Below the pieces are notes generated by a model. The model did no database searches and had not been told where the DNA came from. It saw nothing but the letters and a program-made list of their open reading frames with translations. The position numbers and the translations under genes are program-made. From Pseudomonas songnenensis (GTDB taxonomy: Bacteria; Pseudomonadota; Gammaproteobacteria; Pseudomonadales; Pseudomonadaceae), in NCBI RefSeq assembly GCF_003696315.1, contig NZ_RFFN01000001.1:434001-498000 (forward strand): a stretch of DNA of 64,000 nt. The letters run 5' to 3'. Below are positions 9,189 through 17,969 of this stretch, piece after piece (position 1 is the first letter of the stretch; every line of letters starts with the position of its first letter).

Positions 9189-9928
9189 ACGATTTCATTG
9201 CGCAGGCTGACCGTCCGACACTCGAGCGCCATGGCCTGGCGAGTTTCGATGCGCTCTGGTCGGTGCAGCTGACGGCGGTGGATGAGCCCAATGTCGAGCG
9301 CGGCGGCTGGAGCTGTGTTTTCAGGCTGGAGCTCGATGATTCGGCGTTCTACCTCAAGCGGCAGAGCAATCATCTGACCCGCACCCTGGCGCACCCGTTC
9401 GGTGAGCCGACCTTTGCCCGGGAGTTCCGCAATATCCGTCGTTATGCGCAGCTTGGCGTGCCGGCGCTTCAGGCCAGCTTCTTCGGGCAGCGCAAGATTG
9501 ATGGCGAAAGGCGTGCAATTCTCCTGACGCGTGCGCTGGATGGCTGGGCGGATCTGGACGGCTGGCTGAAACGATGGCCCGAGCTGAGTGAATCTCGACG
9601 CCAAGCCATCATCGGTGCGGTCGGTGCGCTGGCGCACACGTTGCATCAGGCCGGTCAGATGCATGGCTGCTTCTATCCCAAGCACATCTTTCTCCGTGAG
9701 CAGGACGGACATTGGCAGGCTTGCCTGATCGACCTGGAAAAAACCCGTCCTCTGTTGTTGGGGCGGCGCGACCGGATCAAGGATCTGGAACCGCTCCTGC
9801 GGCGTGCAAGCTGCATCGGTGAGCAGGGCGTGCGGCACTTGCTGAGTGTCTATCTGGACGATCCTCGCCTGGTCGAGCCATGGCTGCTGCAGTTGCAGCG
9901 CCGGCGCGAAGCCAAGGAGGGGCACTGA
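9185..9928 (+). CDS. InaA-family LPS kinase-like protein without the catalytic Asp
   Basis: A 247-residue kinase-fold protein of the InaA/WaaP-related group, in the position of P. aeruginosa PA5007 (possibly WapQ). The ATP-site lysine K58 (YLKRQ) and the metal-binding D183 (LIDLEKTRP) are visible. The catalytic loop reads MHGCFYPKHIFL: H160 is kept, but the position of the catalytic Asp is C162, and the Asn position is H167. WaaP also has His at that Asn position but keeps its Asp. It may therefore use altered chemistry, be a pseudokinase, or be a scaffold. It overlaps both neighbours (ATGA at 9185 and TGATG at 9926-9930). Confidence 0.75.
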   Translation: MNDFIAQADRPTLERHGLASFDALWSVQLTAVDEPNVERGGWSCVFRLELDDSAFYLKRQSNHLTRTLAHPFGEPTFAREFRNIRRYAQLGVPALQASFFGQRKIDGERRAILLTRALDGWADLDGWLKRWPELSESRRQAIIGAVGALAHTLHQAGQMHGCFYPKHIFLREQDGHWQACLIDLEKTRPLLLGRRDRIKDLEPLLRRASCIGEQGVRHLLSVYLDDPRLVEPWLLQLQRRREAKEGH

Positions 9929-11373
9929 TGAGGCTGGCTGATCTGGCGGTCGCGGGTCGCGAGCCAGCCTGCCCTGCGCTCGTCGAGCTATCGGGTGAGG
10001 CAAGTCTGCATGTCGATTCGTGGCTGCGCATCCTGCCCGGCCAGCGCTATGTCGGTCGCGCGCGTTGGAGCGGTCGCCAGGTCCTTGCCAAGCTGATGGT
10101 GGGTGGTAAGGCGCAGCGTCATTACCGGCGTGAGCTGGCTGGTGCGAAGCTGCTGATCGACCAGCATTTGCCAACTCCTGAGCTGGTGGGGCAGGGCTGG
10201 CACGAGGGTGAGGGTGGCTGGCTGCTGTTCGACTGGCTCGATTCCGCCGAAAGTCTGTGGGAGAGCTGGCGCTCCGTCGAGGCGGAGCCTGTGCTGACGG
10301 ACGGGCAGCGTAGCGTGCTCGGTGAGGCGCTTGAGCTGATCGCCAGGATGCATGCGCAAGGCCTTTGGCAGGCGGATCTGCATCTTGACAACTTCCTCAA
10401 GGCCGACGGTCAGCTCTACGTGGTCGACGGCGGCGGTGTAAAGGCGGAGACGCCCGGGCGCCCTCTGTCGCGCGAGCGGGTGTTGGAGAATCTTGGCGTC
10501 TTCTTCGCTCAGCTACCGGCAGAGATCGAGCCGTTCATCGAAGAGCTGCTGGTGCCTTATCTGCTGACCAACAGCGAGCACGCCCTGCCGCTGGAGGCGT
10601 TGCTCAAGCAGGTTCACAAGACTCGTAACTGGCGGCTAAACGATTTTCTGAAGAAGATCGCCCGAGACTGCAGTCTCTTCAGTGCGCGTATCGGCCCGTT
10701 CGGGGCGCAGGTGGTTAGGCGTGAAGAGGCGGCCGCGCTGCACTCGCTGTTGGCTGATCCGGACGCTTGCATCGCCCAGGGCCGGCTTTTCAAAACCGGT
10801 GGTGCAGCTACAGTTGCGCAATGCGAACTGGGCGGCCGGGCCCTGCTTATCAAGCGCTACAACATCAAGAATCCGCTGCATTGGTTGAAGCGCTTCTGGC
10901 GGCCGAGCCGCGCCTGGCACAGCTGGGTCGAGGGTAATCGGCTCGATTTTCTCGGGATCGCCACTCCTCATTTGCTGGCCGTGATCGAGCGCCGCTGGCT
11001 GTGGATGCGCGGGCCGGCGTGGCTGATTACCGAATTGCTGCGCGGAGAAGATATAATTGCGCGTTTTCAGCCATATCTGGATGGCTGTCCTCCAGAGCAG
11101 GAATTGGTTGCCCTGGACCGGCTGTTCGCGGCACTGATCCGCGAGCGAATCAGTCATGGTGATCTCAAAGGGCACAACCTGTTCTGGGAGCATGATCGCT
11201 GGTCGTTAATCGACCTGGATGCCGTGCAGCAGCATGGCGGCGATGCCAGCTTCGCTCGGGCGTATGCCAAGGACCGTGCGCGATTCCTGCGCAACTGGCC
11301 GACCGACAGCGCCCTGTACCGGCTGCTTGACCAACGTTTACCCGCGGTGCCCGGCACCAGCATCGAAGATTAA
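9928..11373 (+). CDS. tandem two-domain LPS kinase-like protein
   Basis: A 481-residue protein in the position of P. aeruginosa PA5006, with two kinase-like units in one chain. Unit 1 (about residues 40-180) has K55 in LAKLM, the catalytic loop WQADLHLDNFL with D150 and N155, and VVDGGG with D168. Unit 2 (about 285-450) has K309 in LLIKRY, the loop SHGDLKGHNLFW with D412 and N417, and LIDLD with D429. Both units therefore look catalytically complete. It is probably involved in phosphorylating core heptose; which sugar each half acts on is unknown. The start ATG overlaps the TGA of the upstream gene. Confidence 0.8.
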   Translation: MRLADLAVAGREPACPALVELSGEASLHVDSWLRILPGQRYVGRARWSGRQVLAKLMVGGKAQRHYRRELAGAKLLIDQHLPTPELVGQGWHEGEGGWLLFDWLDSAESLWESWRSVEAEPVLTDGQRSVLGEALELIARMHAQGLWQADLHLDNFLKADGQLYVVDGGGVKAETPGRPLSRERVLENLGVFFAQLPAEIEPFIEELLVPYLLTNSEHALPLEALLKQVHKTRNWRLNDFLKKIARDCSLFSARIGPFGAQVVRREEAAALHSLLADPDACIAQGRLFKTGGAATVAQCELGGRALLIKRYNIKNPLHWLKRFWRPSRAWHSWVEGNRLDFLGIATPHLLAVIERRWLWMRGPAWLITELLRGEDIIARFQPYLDGCPPEQELVALDRLFAALIRERISHGDLKGHNLFWEHDRWSLIDLDAVQQHGGDASFARAYAKDRARFLRNWPTDSALYRLLDQRLPAVPGTSIED

Positions 11374-11385
11374 GAGGCAATACCC

Positions 11386-13140
11386 GTGGCATTGACGATT
11401 CTCGGCCTTTCCGGCGCCCTCAGTCATGATCCTTCCGCCGCCCTGTATATCGACGGCAAGCTGATCGCCGCCGTCGAAGAAGAGCGCTTCGTGCGCGACA
11501 AGCATGCCAAGAATCGCATGCCCTACGAGTCAGCCAAGTTCTGCCTGGAGCAGGCCGGCATCAAACCGTCCGACGTCGATGTGGTGGCGATCCCGTTCGC
11601 CCCCATCAGCATCTTCGAAAAGGCGCGCTGGCACTATGCCAAGCGTTACTGGTACGCACCGGATCGCGCGCTGGATGCCATTCTCATGGGCAACCGCCGC
11701 TATTACCGCTACAAGAAACGCATCGAATGGTGTCTCCAGCAGCTGGGCTTCGACCTGAAGAAGGTCAAGATCCAACCGGTCGAGCATCACCTGGCGCATG
11801 CCGCCAGCGCCTATCACTGCTCCGGCTTCACCGAGAAAACCGCGATTCTCGGCATCGATGGCAAGGGCGAGTACGCCACCACCTTCTTCGGCTGGGGTGA
11901 GAACGGCAAGATCCACAAGATCAAGGAATTCTACGACCCGGACTCCTTGGGCGGACTGTATGGCGCGATCACCGAATACCTCGGCTTCGAGATGCTCGAT
12001 GGCGAGTTCAAGGTCATGGGCATGGCGCCGTACGGTGACGCGGCCAAGTACGATTTCTCGCGCCTGGCGACCTTCGAGAACGGCGAGCTGACCATCAATA
12101 CCGAATACGCCAACGTCATCGGCTTCCGTCGCTACAAGGAGAAGGGCAAGGGCTACTACTTCTCGCCCAAGCTGATCGAGTGGCTGGGACCCAAGCGCGA
12201 AGGCGATATCGCCGACGACCCGTACATTCATTACGCGGCCAGCATGCAGGCGCTGTTCGAGAAGCTTGCGCTGGAGATGATGGACTACTACCTCGGTGAC
12301 ATCATCCGCGAGACCGGCAAGATCGCCTTTGCCGGCGGTTGCGCGCTCAACGTCAAACTCAACCAGAAGATCATCGCCCGTGAGGAGGTCAAGGAGCTGT
12401 TCGTCCAGCCCGCCTCCGGTGATGCTGGAACCGCTGTCGGTGCGGCGGCCTATGTGTCGGTGCAGCGCGGCGTTCCGGTAGAGAAGATGGAGCACGTCTA
12501 CCTCGGCCCGTCTTATTCAAACGAAGATGTCATCGCTGCCTGTGCCCGGCATCCGAACAAGCCGGTGTTCAAGCAGATCGCCAACACCCCCGAGCGCATC
12601 GCCAGGATCATGGTCGACGGCAACCCGGTGGCCTGGTTCCAGGGGCGCATGGAATTCGGCCCGCGTGCGCTGGGCGGTCGCTCGATCATTGGCTGTCCGA
12701 GCGTGCCGGGCGTCGCCGACCGCATCAACGAGCAGATCAAGTTCCGCGAGCGCTGGAGACCCTTCTGCCCGTCGATGCTCGACACCGTGGCGCCGAAGAT
12801 GCTCAAGGTGGATCACCCGAGCCCGTTCATGACCTTCACCTTCGAGGTGAACGAGGAGTGGAAGGAGCGTGTGGGCGAAGTGGTGCACGAGGATGGCACC
12901 TCGCGTGCCCAGGTGTTGGAGCGCCGCTTCAATCCGCGCTGGTACGACCTGATGCTGGAGTTGGAGAAACTCACCGGCAACGGCGTGTCGCTGAACACTT
13001 CGCTCAACCGCCGCGGCGAACCGATGATCTGCTCGCCGACCGATGCGCTGAACATGTTCTACGGCTCGGACCTGCAGTACCTGATCATGGAGGACATCCT
13101 CGTGGTCAAGGACGGTAAGGATTGGTATGACGACAACTAA
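11386..13140 (+). CDS. wapO: LPS core carbamoyltransferase (NodU/TobZ family)
   Basis: A 584-residue O-carbamoyltransferase that uses carbamoyl phosphate and ATP. In the position of P. aeruginosa PA5005 it is the proposed enzyme for 7-O-carbamoylation of core heptose II. The amino-terminal Kae1-like domain shows LSGALSHDPSAAL, the metal-binding HHLAHAASAYHCSGF near residues 129-143, and a GIDGKGE ATP-site loop. The carboxy-terminal domain has WFQGRMEFGPRALGGRSI near 420. Translation starts with GTG at 11386, 12 bases after the preceding stop with GAGG upstream. Its last 14 bases overlap the next gene. Confidence 0.88.
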   Translation: MALTILGLSGALSHDPSAALYIDGKLIAAVEEERFVRDKHAKNRMPYESAKFCLEQAGIKPSDVDVVAIPFAPISIFEKARWHYAKRYWYAPDRALDAILMGNRRYYRYKKRIEWCLQQLGFDLKKVKIQPVEHHLAHAASAYHCSGFTEKTAILGIDGKGEYATTFFGWGENGKIHKIKEFYDPDSLGGLYGAITEYLGFEMLDGEFKVMGMAPYGDAAKYDFSRLATFENGELTINTEYANVIGFRRYKEKGKGYYFSPKLIEWLGPKREGDIADDPYIHYAASMQALFEKLALEMMDYYLGDIIRETGKIAFAGGCALNVKLNQKIIAREEVKELFVQPASGDAGTAVGAAAYVSVQRGVPVEKMEHVYLGPSYSNEDVIAACARHPNKPVFKQIANTPERIARIMVDGNPVAWFQGRMEFGPRALGGRSIIGCPSVPGVADRINEQIKFRERWRPFCPSMLDTVAPKMLKVDHPSPFMTFTFEVNEEWKERVGEVVHEDGTSRAQVLERRFNPRWYDLMLELEKLTGNGVSLNTSLNRRGEPMICSPTDALNMFYGSDLQYLIMEDILVVKDGKDWYDDN

Positions 13141-14263
13141 ACGGCTACCTGATCAGGCGCAGCGATGGGTGCTGCAGTTCTGCCACGGCTATGACGGCCC
13201 GTTTCTCGATTGCGCGCGGCAATACGCCGCGCTTTTCGTTGAGACGCAGTACAAAGTCTGTACCGTCTATCTAACCGGGGCACCAAGCGATGAAGTTGTG
13301 CGAGGCTCGGCTTCGGATGAGGTGATCTTCCTCAATTACAGCAGTCGCGAGGTTCGCGGTCTGAAGCTGCGGGCAATTCGCGATATTCACAGGATCGCCG
13401 CAACACGTAAATTTGCCTTCTGTATCGCCCATCGCTTCAAGCCAATATATGGAGCTTTGCTGGGCACCGCGTTGCCAGTAATTGGTGTTCATCATGCTTT
13501 CGGTGACTACCGGCGGCGTTCGCGTCAAGTATTTGCGAACTTCTTTCGAAAGCGTTTGGCTTTGCTAGGCGTCTCTAATGCCGTACGCGACGATATTCGT
13601 GCGTGCCTCCCTGATTGGCCGGCTGAGCGCATCGAGACGCTCTACAACCGTATTGATGTAGAGACGGTGCAAGCGGAGCAGGTGTCACGTGAAGAGGCCC
13701 GGGAAGCCTTGGGGTTGCCCCGCGATGCTTGGGTGGTTGGGAACGTGGGGCGTCTGCATCCTGACAAGGATCAGGCGACGCTTATTCGGGGCTTCGCGCT
13801 CGCGTTGCCCCAGCTGCGGGGAAATAGCCTCTTGGCGATTATGGGCAGCGGTCGACTGGAAGCAGAGCTCAAGGCGCTGGTGGTGGAGCTGGGCATCAGC
13901 GAAGTAGTGTGCTTTCTTGGCCAAGTACCAAATGGCCGACGCTATTTCAAAGCGTTCGACGTTTTTGCTCTGACATCCGACCATGAGCCATTCGGCATGG
14001 TGCTGCTGGAGGCCATGGTAGCCGGGGTGCCGGTAATCTGCAGCGATAGCGGAGGCGCGCGTGAAGTTGTTGGCAGCTGCGCACAACTGTTTCGTCTAGG
14101 GGACGCGGAATGTCTCGCTACTTATCTTTCCAAAAGCTGCAAGCAACACGATTTGCTCGAGCAATATAAAGATTATACAAGGAGAAAACTCACCCAAGAA
14201 TTCTCCTATGGCAAGGCCCAAGAAATATTCCAGCGCTGGATCCGTAGACTAGGCATCATTTAG
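13127..14263 (+). CDS. wapH: LPS core glycosyltransferase WapH (GT4)
   Basis: A 378-residue GT-B family 4 enzyme matching P. aeruginosa PA5004 (WapH) in sequence style and position after the carbamoyltransferase. It is thought to add a hexose to the outer core. NVGRLHPDKDQATLIRGF near residues 205-222 opens the donor domain. The EX7E motif lies in EPFGMVLLEAMVAG, followed by SDSGGAREVV. The 5' two thirds are high-GC like the upstream operon, while the last 100-150 bases are AT-rich like the downstream genes. This gene therefore probably contains the left recombination edge of the variable cassette. Confidence 0.85.
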   Translation: MTTTKRLPDQAQRWVLQFCHGYDGPFLDCARQYAALFVETQYKVCTVYLTGAPSDEVVRGSASDEVIFLNYSSREVRGLKLRAIRDIHRIAATRKFAFCIAHRFKPIYGALLGTALPVIGVHHAFGDYRRRSRQVFANFFRKRLALLGVSNAVRDDIRACLPDWPAERIETLYNRIDVETVQAEQVSREEAREALGLPRDAWVVGNVGRLHPDKDQATLIRGFALALPQLRGNSLLAIMGSGRLEAELKALVVELGISEVVCFLGQVPNGRRYFKAFDVFALTSDHEPFGMVLLEAMVAGVPVICSDSGGAREVVGSCAQLFRLGDAECLATYLSKSCKQHDLLEQYKDYTRRKLTQEFSYGKAQEIFQRWIRRLGII

Positions 14264-14270
14264 GGAAACT

Positions 14271-15191
14271 ATGATTAGCCTTAGTCGACTATTAAAGAAA
14301 ATGGATAAGGTAGTCTATTCGAAGCATGTGTTTCATTACAGCTCCGACTTGCTATCAGAGCGAGAGTGGGTAGAGTCCTTCCTTAAAGGAAACGAAAATG
14401 CTCTATTATTGGAGGACCCAAAAGGCTATAGAGCGCTTTATCTGATCAATAGCAAGCCGGCCGTCCTTAAATGTAATCGTCTACAAGGGTGGAAAAGACT
14501 AGTCCGCCGTAAGCTTGGAATTGTTCCGACTGGTGATTATTGTCTGAGCAATGAGTTTCTTAATCTTAGTCGCCTTAATGGTAGCGGGCTGGTGCCCAAG
14601 GTCTATGGATTCGGCTATGGGCGCCGCAGCTTAGCGCGAGACGAGTATTTGTTGATTGAGTTCCTTTCCGGAATGCGCACGGTTGACGAAATAATGGTAA
14701 AAACTCCAGGGGCCGGCGAGTGGGTAGCCTCTCAGGTAGTTGATCTCTTCTATCGCATGCTTGATTCAGGCTTCATACATATGGATCCCCATCCAAGCAA
14801 TATCATGTTAGGAGATCAACAAGAAAATGCGCGGTTTATTGACCTTGAGTGCTGTGCCTTTGACAATAGTGACCCATGCTTTGCTCTCGCATTTTCTCTG
14901 GGATACTTTTTTCATTTTTGGTTTTCGCATTTCGTTGATGAGCAGATATATGATGAATGGGTGCTGGGCTTGGTGGCCAAGCGGAAGGGTTTTCCTCTTG
15001 ATGAGCGATTCTTGCGTATCTATCAACGCTTCAAGACAGCAAAGGTAAGTCGCAAGGAGCGTTTCGAGGCGCTGGTTAACAATAAATTTAGAAGGCGGTT
15101 TGAGCACGGTATTGTAATTTCCGGTGAGATCATGCAGAAATTAAAGGAAACTGCTGATGGGTCCATGCGAGCCGCAAATCAGCTCGGTTAA
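14271..15191 (+). CDS. putative LPS kinase in the AT-rich cassette
   Basis: A 306-residue kinase-fold protein. It has a candidate ATP lysine K67 (AVLKCN), a hinge-like YLLIEFLSG, the catalytic loop FIHMDPHPSNIML with D172, H174 and N177, and FIDLECC with metal-ligand D191. The HMDPHPSN loop resembles ABC1/UbiB- and BUD32-type kinases more than WaaP. It begins 7 bases after wapH and is clearly AT-richer than the kinases upstream, so it belongs to the acquired cassette. By location it probably phosphorylates or otherwise modifies the outer core; the substrate is unknown. Confidence 0.65.
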   Translation: MISLSRLLKKMDKVVYSKHVFHYSSDLLSEREWVESFLKGNENALLLEDPKGYRALYLINSKPAVLKCNRLQGWKRLVRRKLGIVPTGDYCLSNEFLNLSRLNGSGLVPKVYGFGYGRRSLARDEYLLIEFLSGMRTVDEIMVKTPGAGEWVASQVVDLFYRMLDSGFIHMDPHPSNIMLGDQQENARFIDLECCAFDNSDPCFALAFSLGYFFHFWFSHFVDEQIYDEWVLGLVAKRKGFPLDERFLRIYQRFKTAKVSRKERFEALVNNKFRRRFEHGIVISGEIMQKLKETADGSMRAANQLG

Positions 15192-15262
15192 AGCGTGACT
15201 TGATCGGTCGGCAGGCCTACTGCGGATAACGTTCTTAGATTGGGTTAAGTTTGCAGGGCTAT

Positions 15263-16099
15263 ATGAGAATTGCACTTGCGTATTTTGGTTTGCCGCGGAA
15301 CTCGTCTGTTTGCTTTCCTTCAATTGAAAAAAACATCTATCGGCGCTTACCCTCAGGCGCACAAGTTGAGTCGTTCTATCATTTCTATGAACCGCTCCTA
15401 ATTAACAATCCTAGGTCAAGAGAGCTTGGGGTTCTTGGAGAAGAAAACTATCGCGCATTCAATGACATGCTTGGCATTCTCGAAGTGACTGGCGAGTGCC
15501 TGGAACGTTGGGATTTCGAACGTATTAAATCCTATGGCGATGTTTGGGGGGACGAATTCAAATCGCTCTCTAACCTCGTGCATCAGCTCAACTCGCTTCA
15601 CGCCGTGACGAGTCGCGTCGACGACTATGAACCCGATGTTGTGATTTTTCTTCGTCCCGACCTTTTATATCATGATGCACTGCCAGATTTTGTGCTACCA
15701 GCCGTACTGGCACGGCCGAACGCCATTTATATACCGCACTGGCAATGGTGGAATGGGTTGAATGATCGTTTCGCTATTTGTGGGCGCGCGGTCTACGGGG
15801 CCTATGGTCGACGCATTGAGCAAGTTCTACCATTCTGCAAAGTCTTGGGCCGAGGACTCCATTCCGAGCGTCTGCTCCGCTTCGCCATGACACAAGCAGG
15901 CGCGAAAATACGCACTCTGGAAATGCGCGCGTCCAGGGTTAGAGTTGGCGGAGAGATAGTGGAAGAGTCGTTTTCCTCAAAGCGCTCAATGGGGCGGAGA
16001 GAGAATCGTCTGGCGTTGCCTCTGGCACGGATGCGCGCTTGCATAGATCATTTTCATTATGGCTGGAGTTCCGCGCTCCGCAGGAGCATGCATGAGTAG
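15263..16099 (+). CDS. putative glycosyltransferase of unrecognised family
   Basis: A 278-residue protein I cannot place in a named family. It starts MRIALAYFGLPRN, then has VVIFLRPDLLYHDALPDF near residues 126-143 and IPHWQWWNGLNDRFAICG near 157-174. An RPD or RxD motif followed by an NDRF motif is seen in several WavE-like or unnamed GT-A-like proteins of surface polysaccharide loci, and a role as sugar transferase is inferred from that. I chose ATG 15263 over TTG 15251, with GCAGGG 4-9 bases upstream. Its stop overlaps the next start (ATGAGTAG). AT-rich, within the cassette. Confidence 0.5.
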   Translation: MRIALAYFGLPRNSSVCFPSIEKNIYRRLPSGAQVESFYHFYEPLLINNPRSRELGVLGEENYRAFNDMLGILEVTGECLERWDFERIKSYGDVWGDEFKSLSNLVHQLNSLHAVTSRVDDYEPDVVIFLRPDLLYHDALPDFVLPAVLARPNAIYIPHWQWWNGLNDRFAICGRAVYGAYGRRIEQVLPFCKVLGRGLHSERLLRFAMTQAGAKIRTLEMRASRVRVGGEIVEESFSSKRSMGRRENRLALPLARMRACIDHFHYGWSSALRRSMHE

Positions 16100-17057
16100 C
16101 CGACTTAAAGTTTTGTTTCTAGTGCAAAAAGATCAGCGAGTTATTCTGGATAGTTTATATGATGCGATCGCCCAGAACTGCGATTGCGATATTCGATGGC
16201 TCGGGCGAGATGAGCAGGCTAATCTGAAACGCTATTTTTCACGACATGTGCAGATTGAAAAATATGATCGGATCCTGTTTTTTTTGCGTTTTAAGCAAGA
16301 AATACGCCAGGTTGCGTTTCTCCGTACGCTCCCAAATATTGTAATTCTTGAGCATGATGCGTATCAGAATTATATAAAATGCAAGTATGCAGGGCTCTTT
16401 TCTAAGCATTACCGTCAACTGCCGTGGGTACGTGTGATTTCGTCGGGTTTTAAAGTCGCGGAAAGGTTGCGTTCCGAGGGAGTTGACGCAGTTTTTGTTG
16501 CCAAAGGATATGATCAGAAGCTACGTGATTTAAAGCTTGCCCGTGATATTGAACTGGCTTTCGTCGGTAGCACAAAAAGCGTGGCGTATAGCGGCCGCAA
16601 GGCGATGTTGGATGCTATTGGCGCAGTGGAGCCGTTGCAGGTCATGCGAACCAATTCAGGTGACGCCTATTTACATACGCTTAACCGCATACGTTTTTTC
16701 GTTAGCGCCGATGTTGGTATGGGCGAATATATGATTAAGAACTTTGAGGCTATGGCTTGTGGTTGTGTGCTCTTTGCATACGATCAAGGGGAAGAGGAGA
16801 GCCGAGCCTTAGGTTTTATAGATATGAATAACTTGGTACTTTATCGGAATCTGGACGAGTTTCGAAAAAAGTTGGCGTTGTTGCGCGAGAATGAGCAGTT
16901 AGCAAATGAAATTGCTTGTCGTGGACAAGAGTTGGTTCAGCGCCGTTTTAGCTTTGATCTGTTAGGGCGTGAGGTTGTACATGCAATGCAGGCGCCTTTA
17001 CGGCCTTGGTGTCATATAGGCTGGTTGCAACGCCAACGATTGCGCTGGGGGATATAA
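16092..17057 (+). CDS. CgeB-like GT-B glycosyltransferase
   Basis: A 321-residue protein resembling the CgeB/glycosyltransferase group 1 family. It opens LKVLFLVQKDQRV, has a mid-protein region AFVGSTKSVAYSGRKAMLDA, and a donor-site segment GEYMIKNFEAMACGCVLFAY with the EAMACG core typical of Glyco_trans_1_2 domains. I chose ATG 16092 because CAGGAG lies 5 bases upstream; this overlaps the previous gene by 8 bases. The coding sequence contains a run of eight T at 16278-16285. Probably an outer-core sugar transferase; donor and acceptor are unknown. Confidence 0.65.
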   Translation: MSSRLKVLFLVQKDQRVILDSLYDAIAQNCDCDIRWLGRDEQANLKRYFSRHVQIEKYDRILFFLRFKQEIRQVAFLRTLPNIVILEHDAYQNYIKCKYAGLFSKHYRQLPWVRVISSGFKVAERLRSEGVDAVFVAKGYDQKLRDLKLARDIELAFVGSTKSVAYSGRKAMLDAIGAVEPLQVMRTNSGDAYLHTLNRIRFFVSADVGMGEYMIKNFEAMACGCVLFAYDQGEEESRALGFIDMNNLVLYRNLDEFRKKLALLRENEQLANEIACRGQELVQRRFSFDLLGREVVHAMQAPLRPWCHIGWLQRQRLRWGI

Positions 17058-17060
17058 GGA

Positions 17061-17969
17061 ATGCCTTCGATTCTTTTTATTATCCCCTATTTTGGTCGTT
17101 GGCCATTTTGGATGCATTTATTTATTCGCAGTTGCGCAGAAAACTCAGATATTGATTGGTTGTTTTTCAGTGATTGCGGAGTGCCTGAAAATCTACCTGC
17201 CAACGTGCGTGTGAAAGAGATTAGCTACTCCAATTACTGTGCTTTGGTCAGTGAACGCTTAGGAATACGATTTTCTCCTGAAAACCCTTACAAGCTTTGT
17301 GATATTAAACAAGCTTTAGGTTATATTCATTGCGAAGATCTCGATGGATATGACTTTTGGGCGTTTGGAGATATAGACGTCGTTTACGGGCGTTTGCGTG
17401 AATACTTTAATTTTGATCGCTTGGCTCGATACGAGCTTTTATCTACGCATGCGCGTCGCGTTTCCGGTCATTTGTGCTTATTAAAAAACAACACGCGCAT
17501 GCGTGAGGCCTTTATGCTTATTCCAAACTGGCGCGAGCGGCTGGCTGACCAGCAGCATCACGCGTTGGACGAAGGAGCGTTTAGCCGAATATTTATTTGG
17601 CGTAAGAATTTCCCGAAGCCTCTATTCAATCTTGTCGGTAAGCTCAATCCTTGGCGCAGATGTAGTGAATTTAAGGAGGCATTCAGTACGCCGAATGCAG
17701 GGCAACCTTGGGTAGATGGAAGTTATCGTTTTCCACAGCGCTGGTACTGGCTGGAGGGTAGACTAACTAACGATCTGAATGGGGAGCGTGAGTTTCCATA
17801 TCTGCACTTCTTTGGATGGAAGCGGGACGCCTGGCCCTCGGTCTCTGTCCCTTCTGAAGATAAAATGCTCAGTTTGTCTCGTGAAAAAGGCTGGATGATT
17901 AACGCTGAGGGGTTCTCGTCACTTCCTGTATCTGTAAAAGCTGAACAGCCTGCGGGAGAAATCGTTTGA
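17061..17969 (+). CDS. DUF6625-type putative glycosyltransferase
   Basis: A 302-residue protein whose start (SILFIIPYFGRWPFWMHLF) and DWLFFSDCGVPENLP segment match the DUF6625 group, which occurs in polysaccharide clusters and is thought to be GT-A-like. YDFWAFGDIDVVYGRLREYF near residues 107-126 contains a DID motif fitting a metal-nucleotide-sugar binding DxD. It begins 3 bases after the preceding gene and its TGA overlaps the TTG start of the ligase gene. Function as a sugar transferase is inferred from the DxD motif and context. Confidence 0.6.
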   Translation: MPSILFIIPYFGRWPFWMHLFIRSCAENSDIDWLFFSDCGVPENLPANVRVKEISYSNYCALVSERLGIRFSPENPYKLCDIKQALGYIHCEDLDGYDFWAFGDIDVVYGRLREYFNFDRLARYELLSTHARRVSGHLCLLKNNTRMREAFMLIPNWRERLADQQHHALDEGAFSRIFIWRKNFPKPLFNLVGKLNPWRRCSEFKEAFSTPNAGQPWVDGSYRFPQRWYWLEGRLTNDLNGEREFPYLHFFGWKRDAWPSVSVPSEDKMLSLSREKGWMINAEGFSSLPVSVKAEQPAGEIV

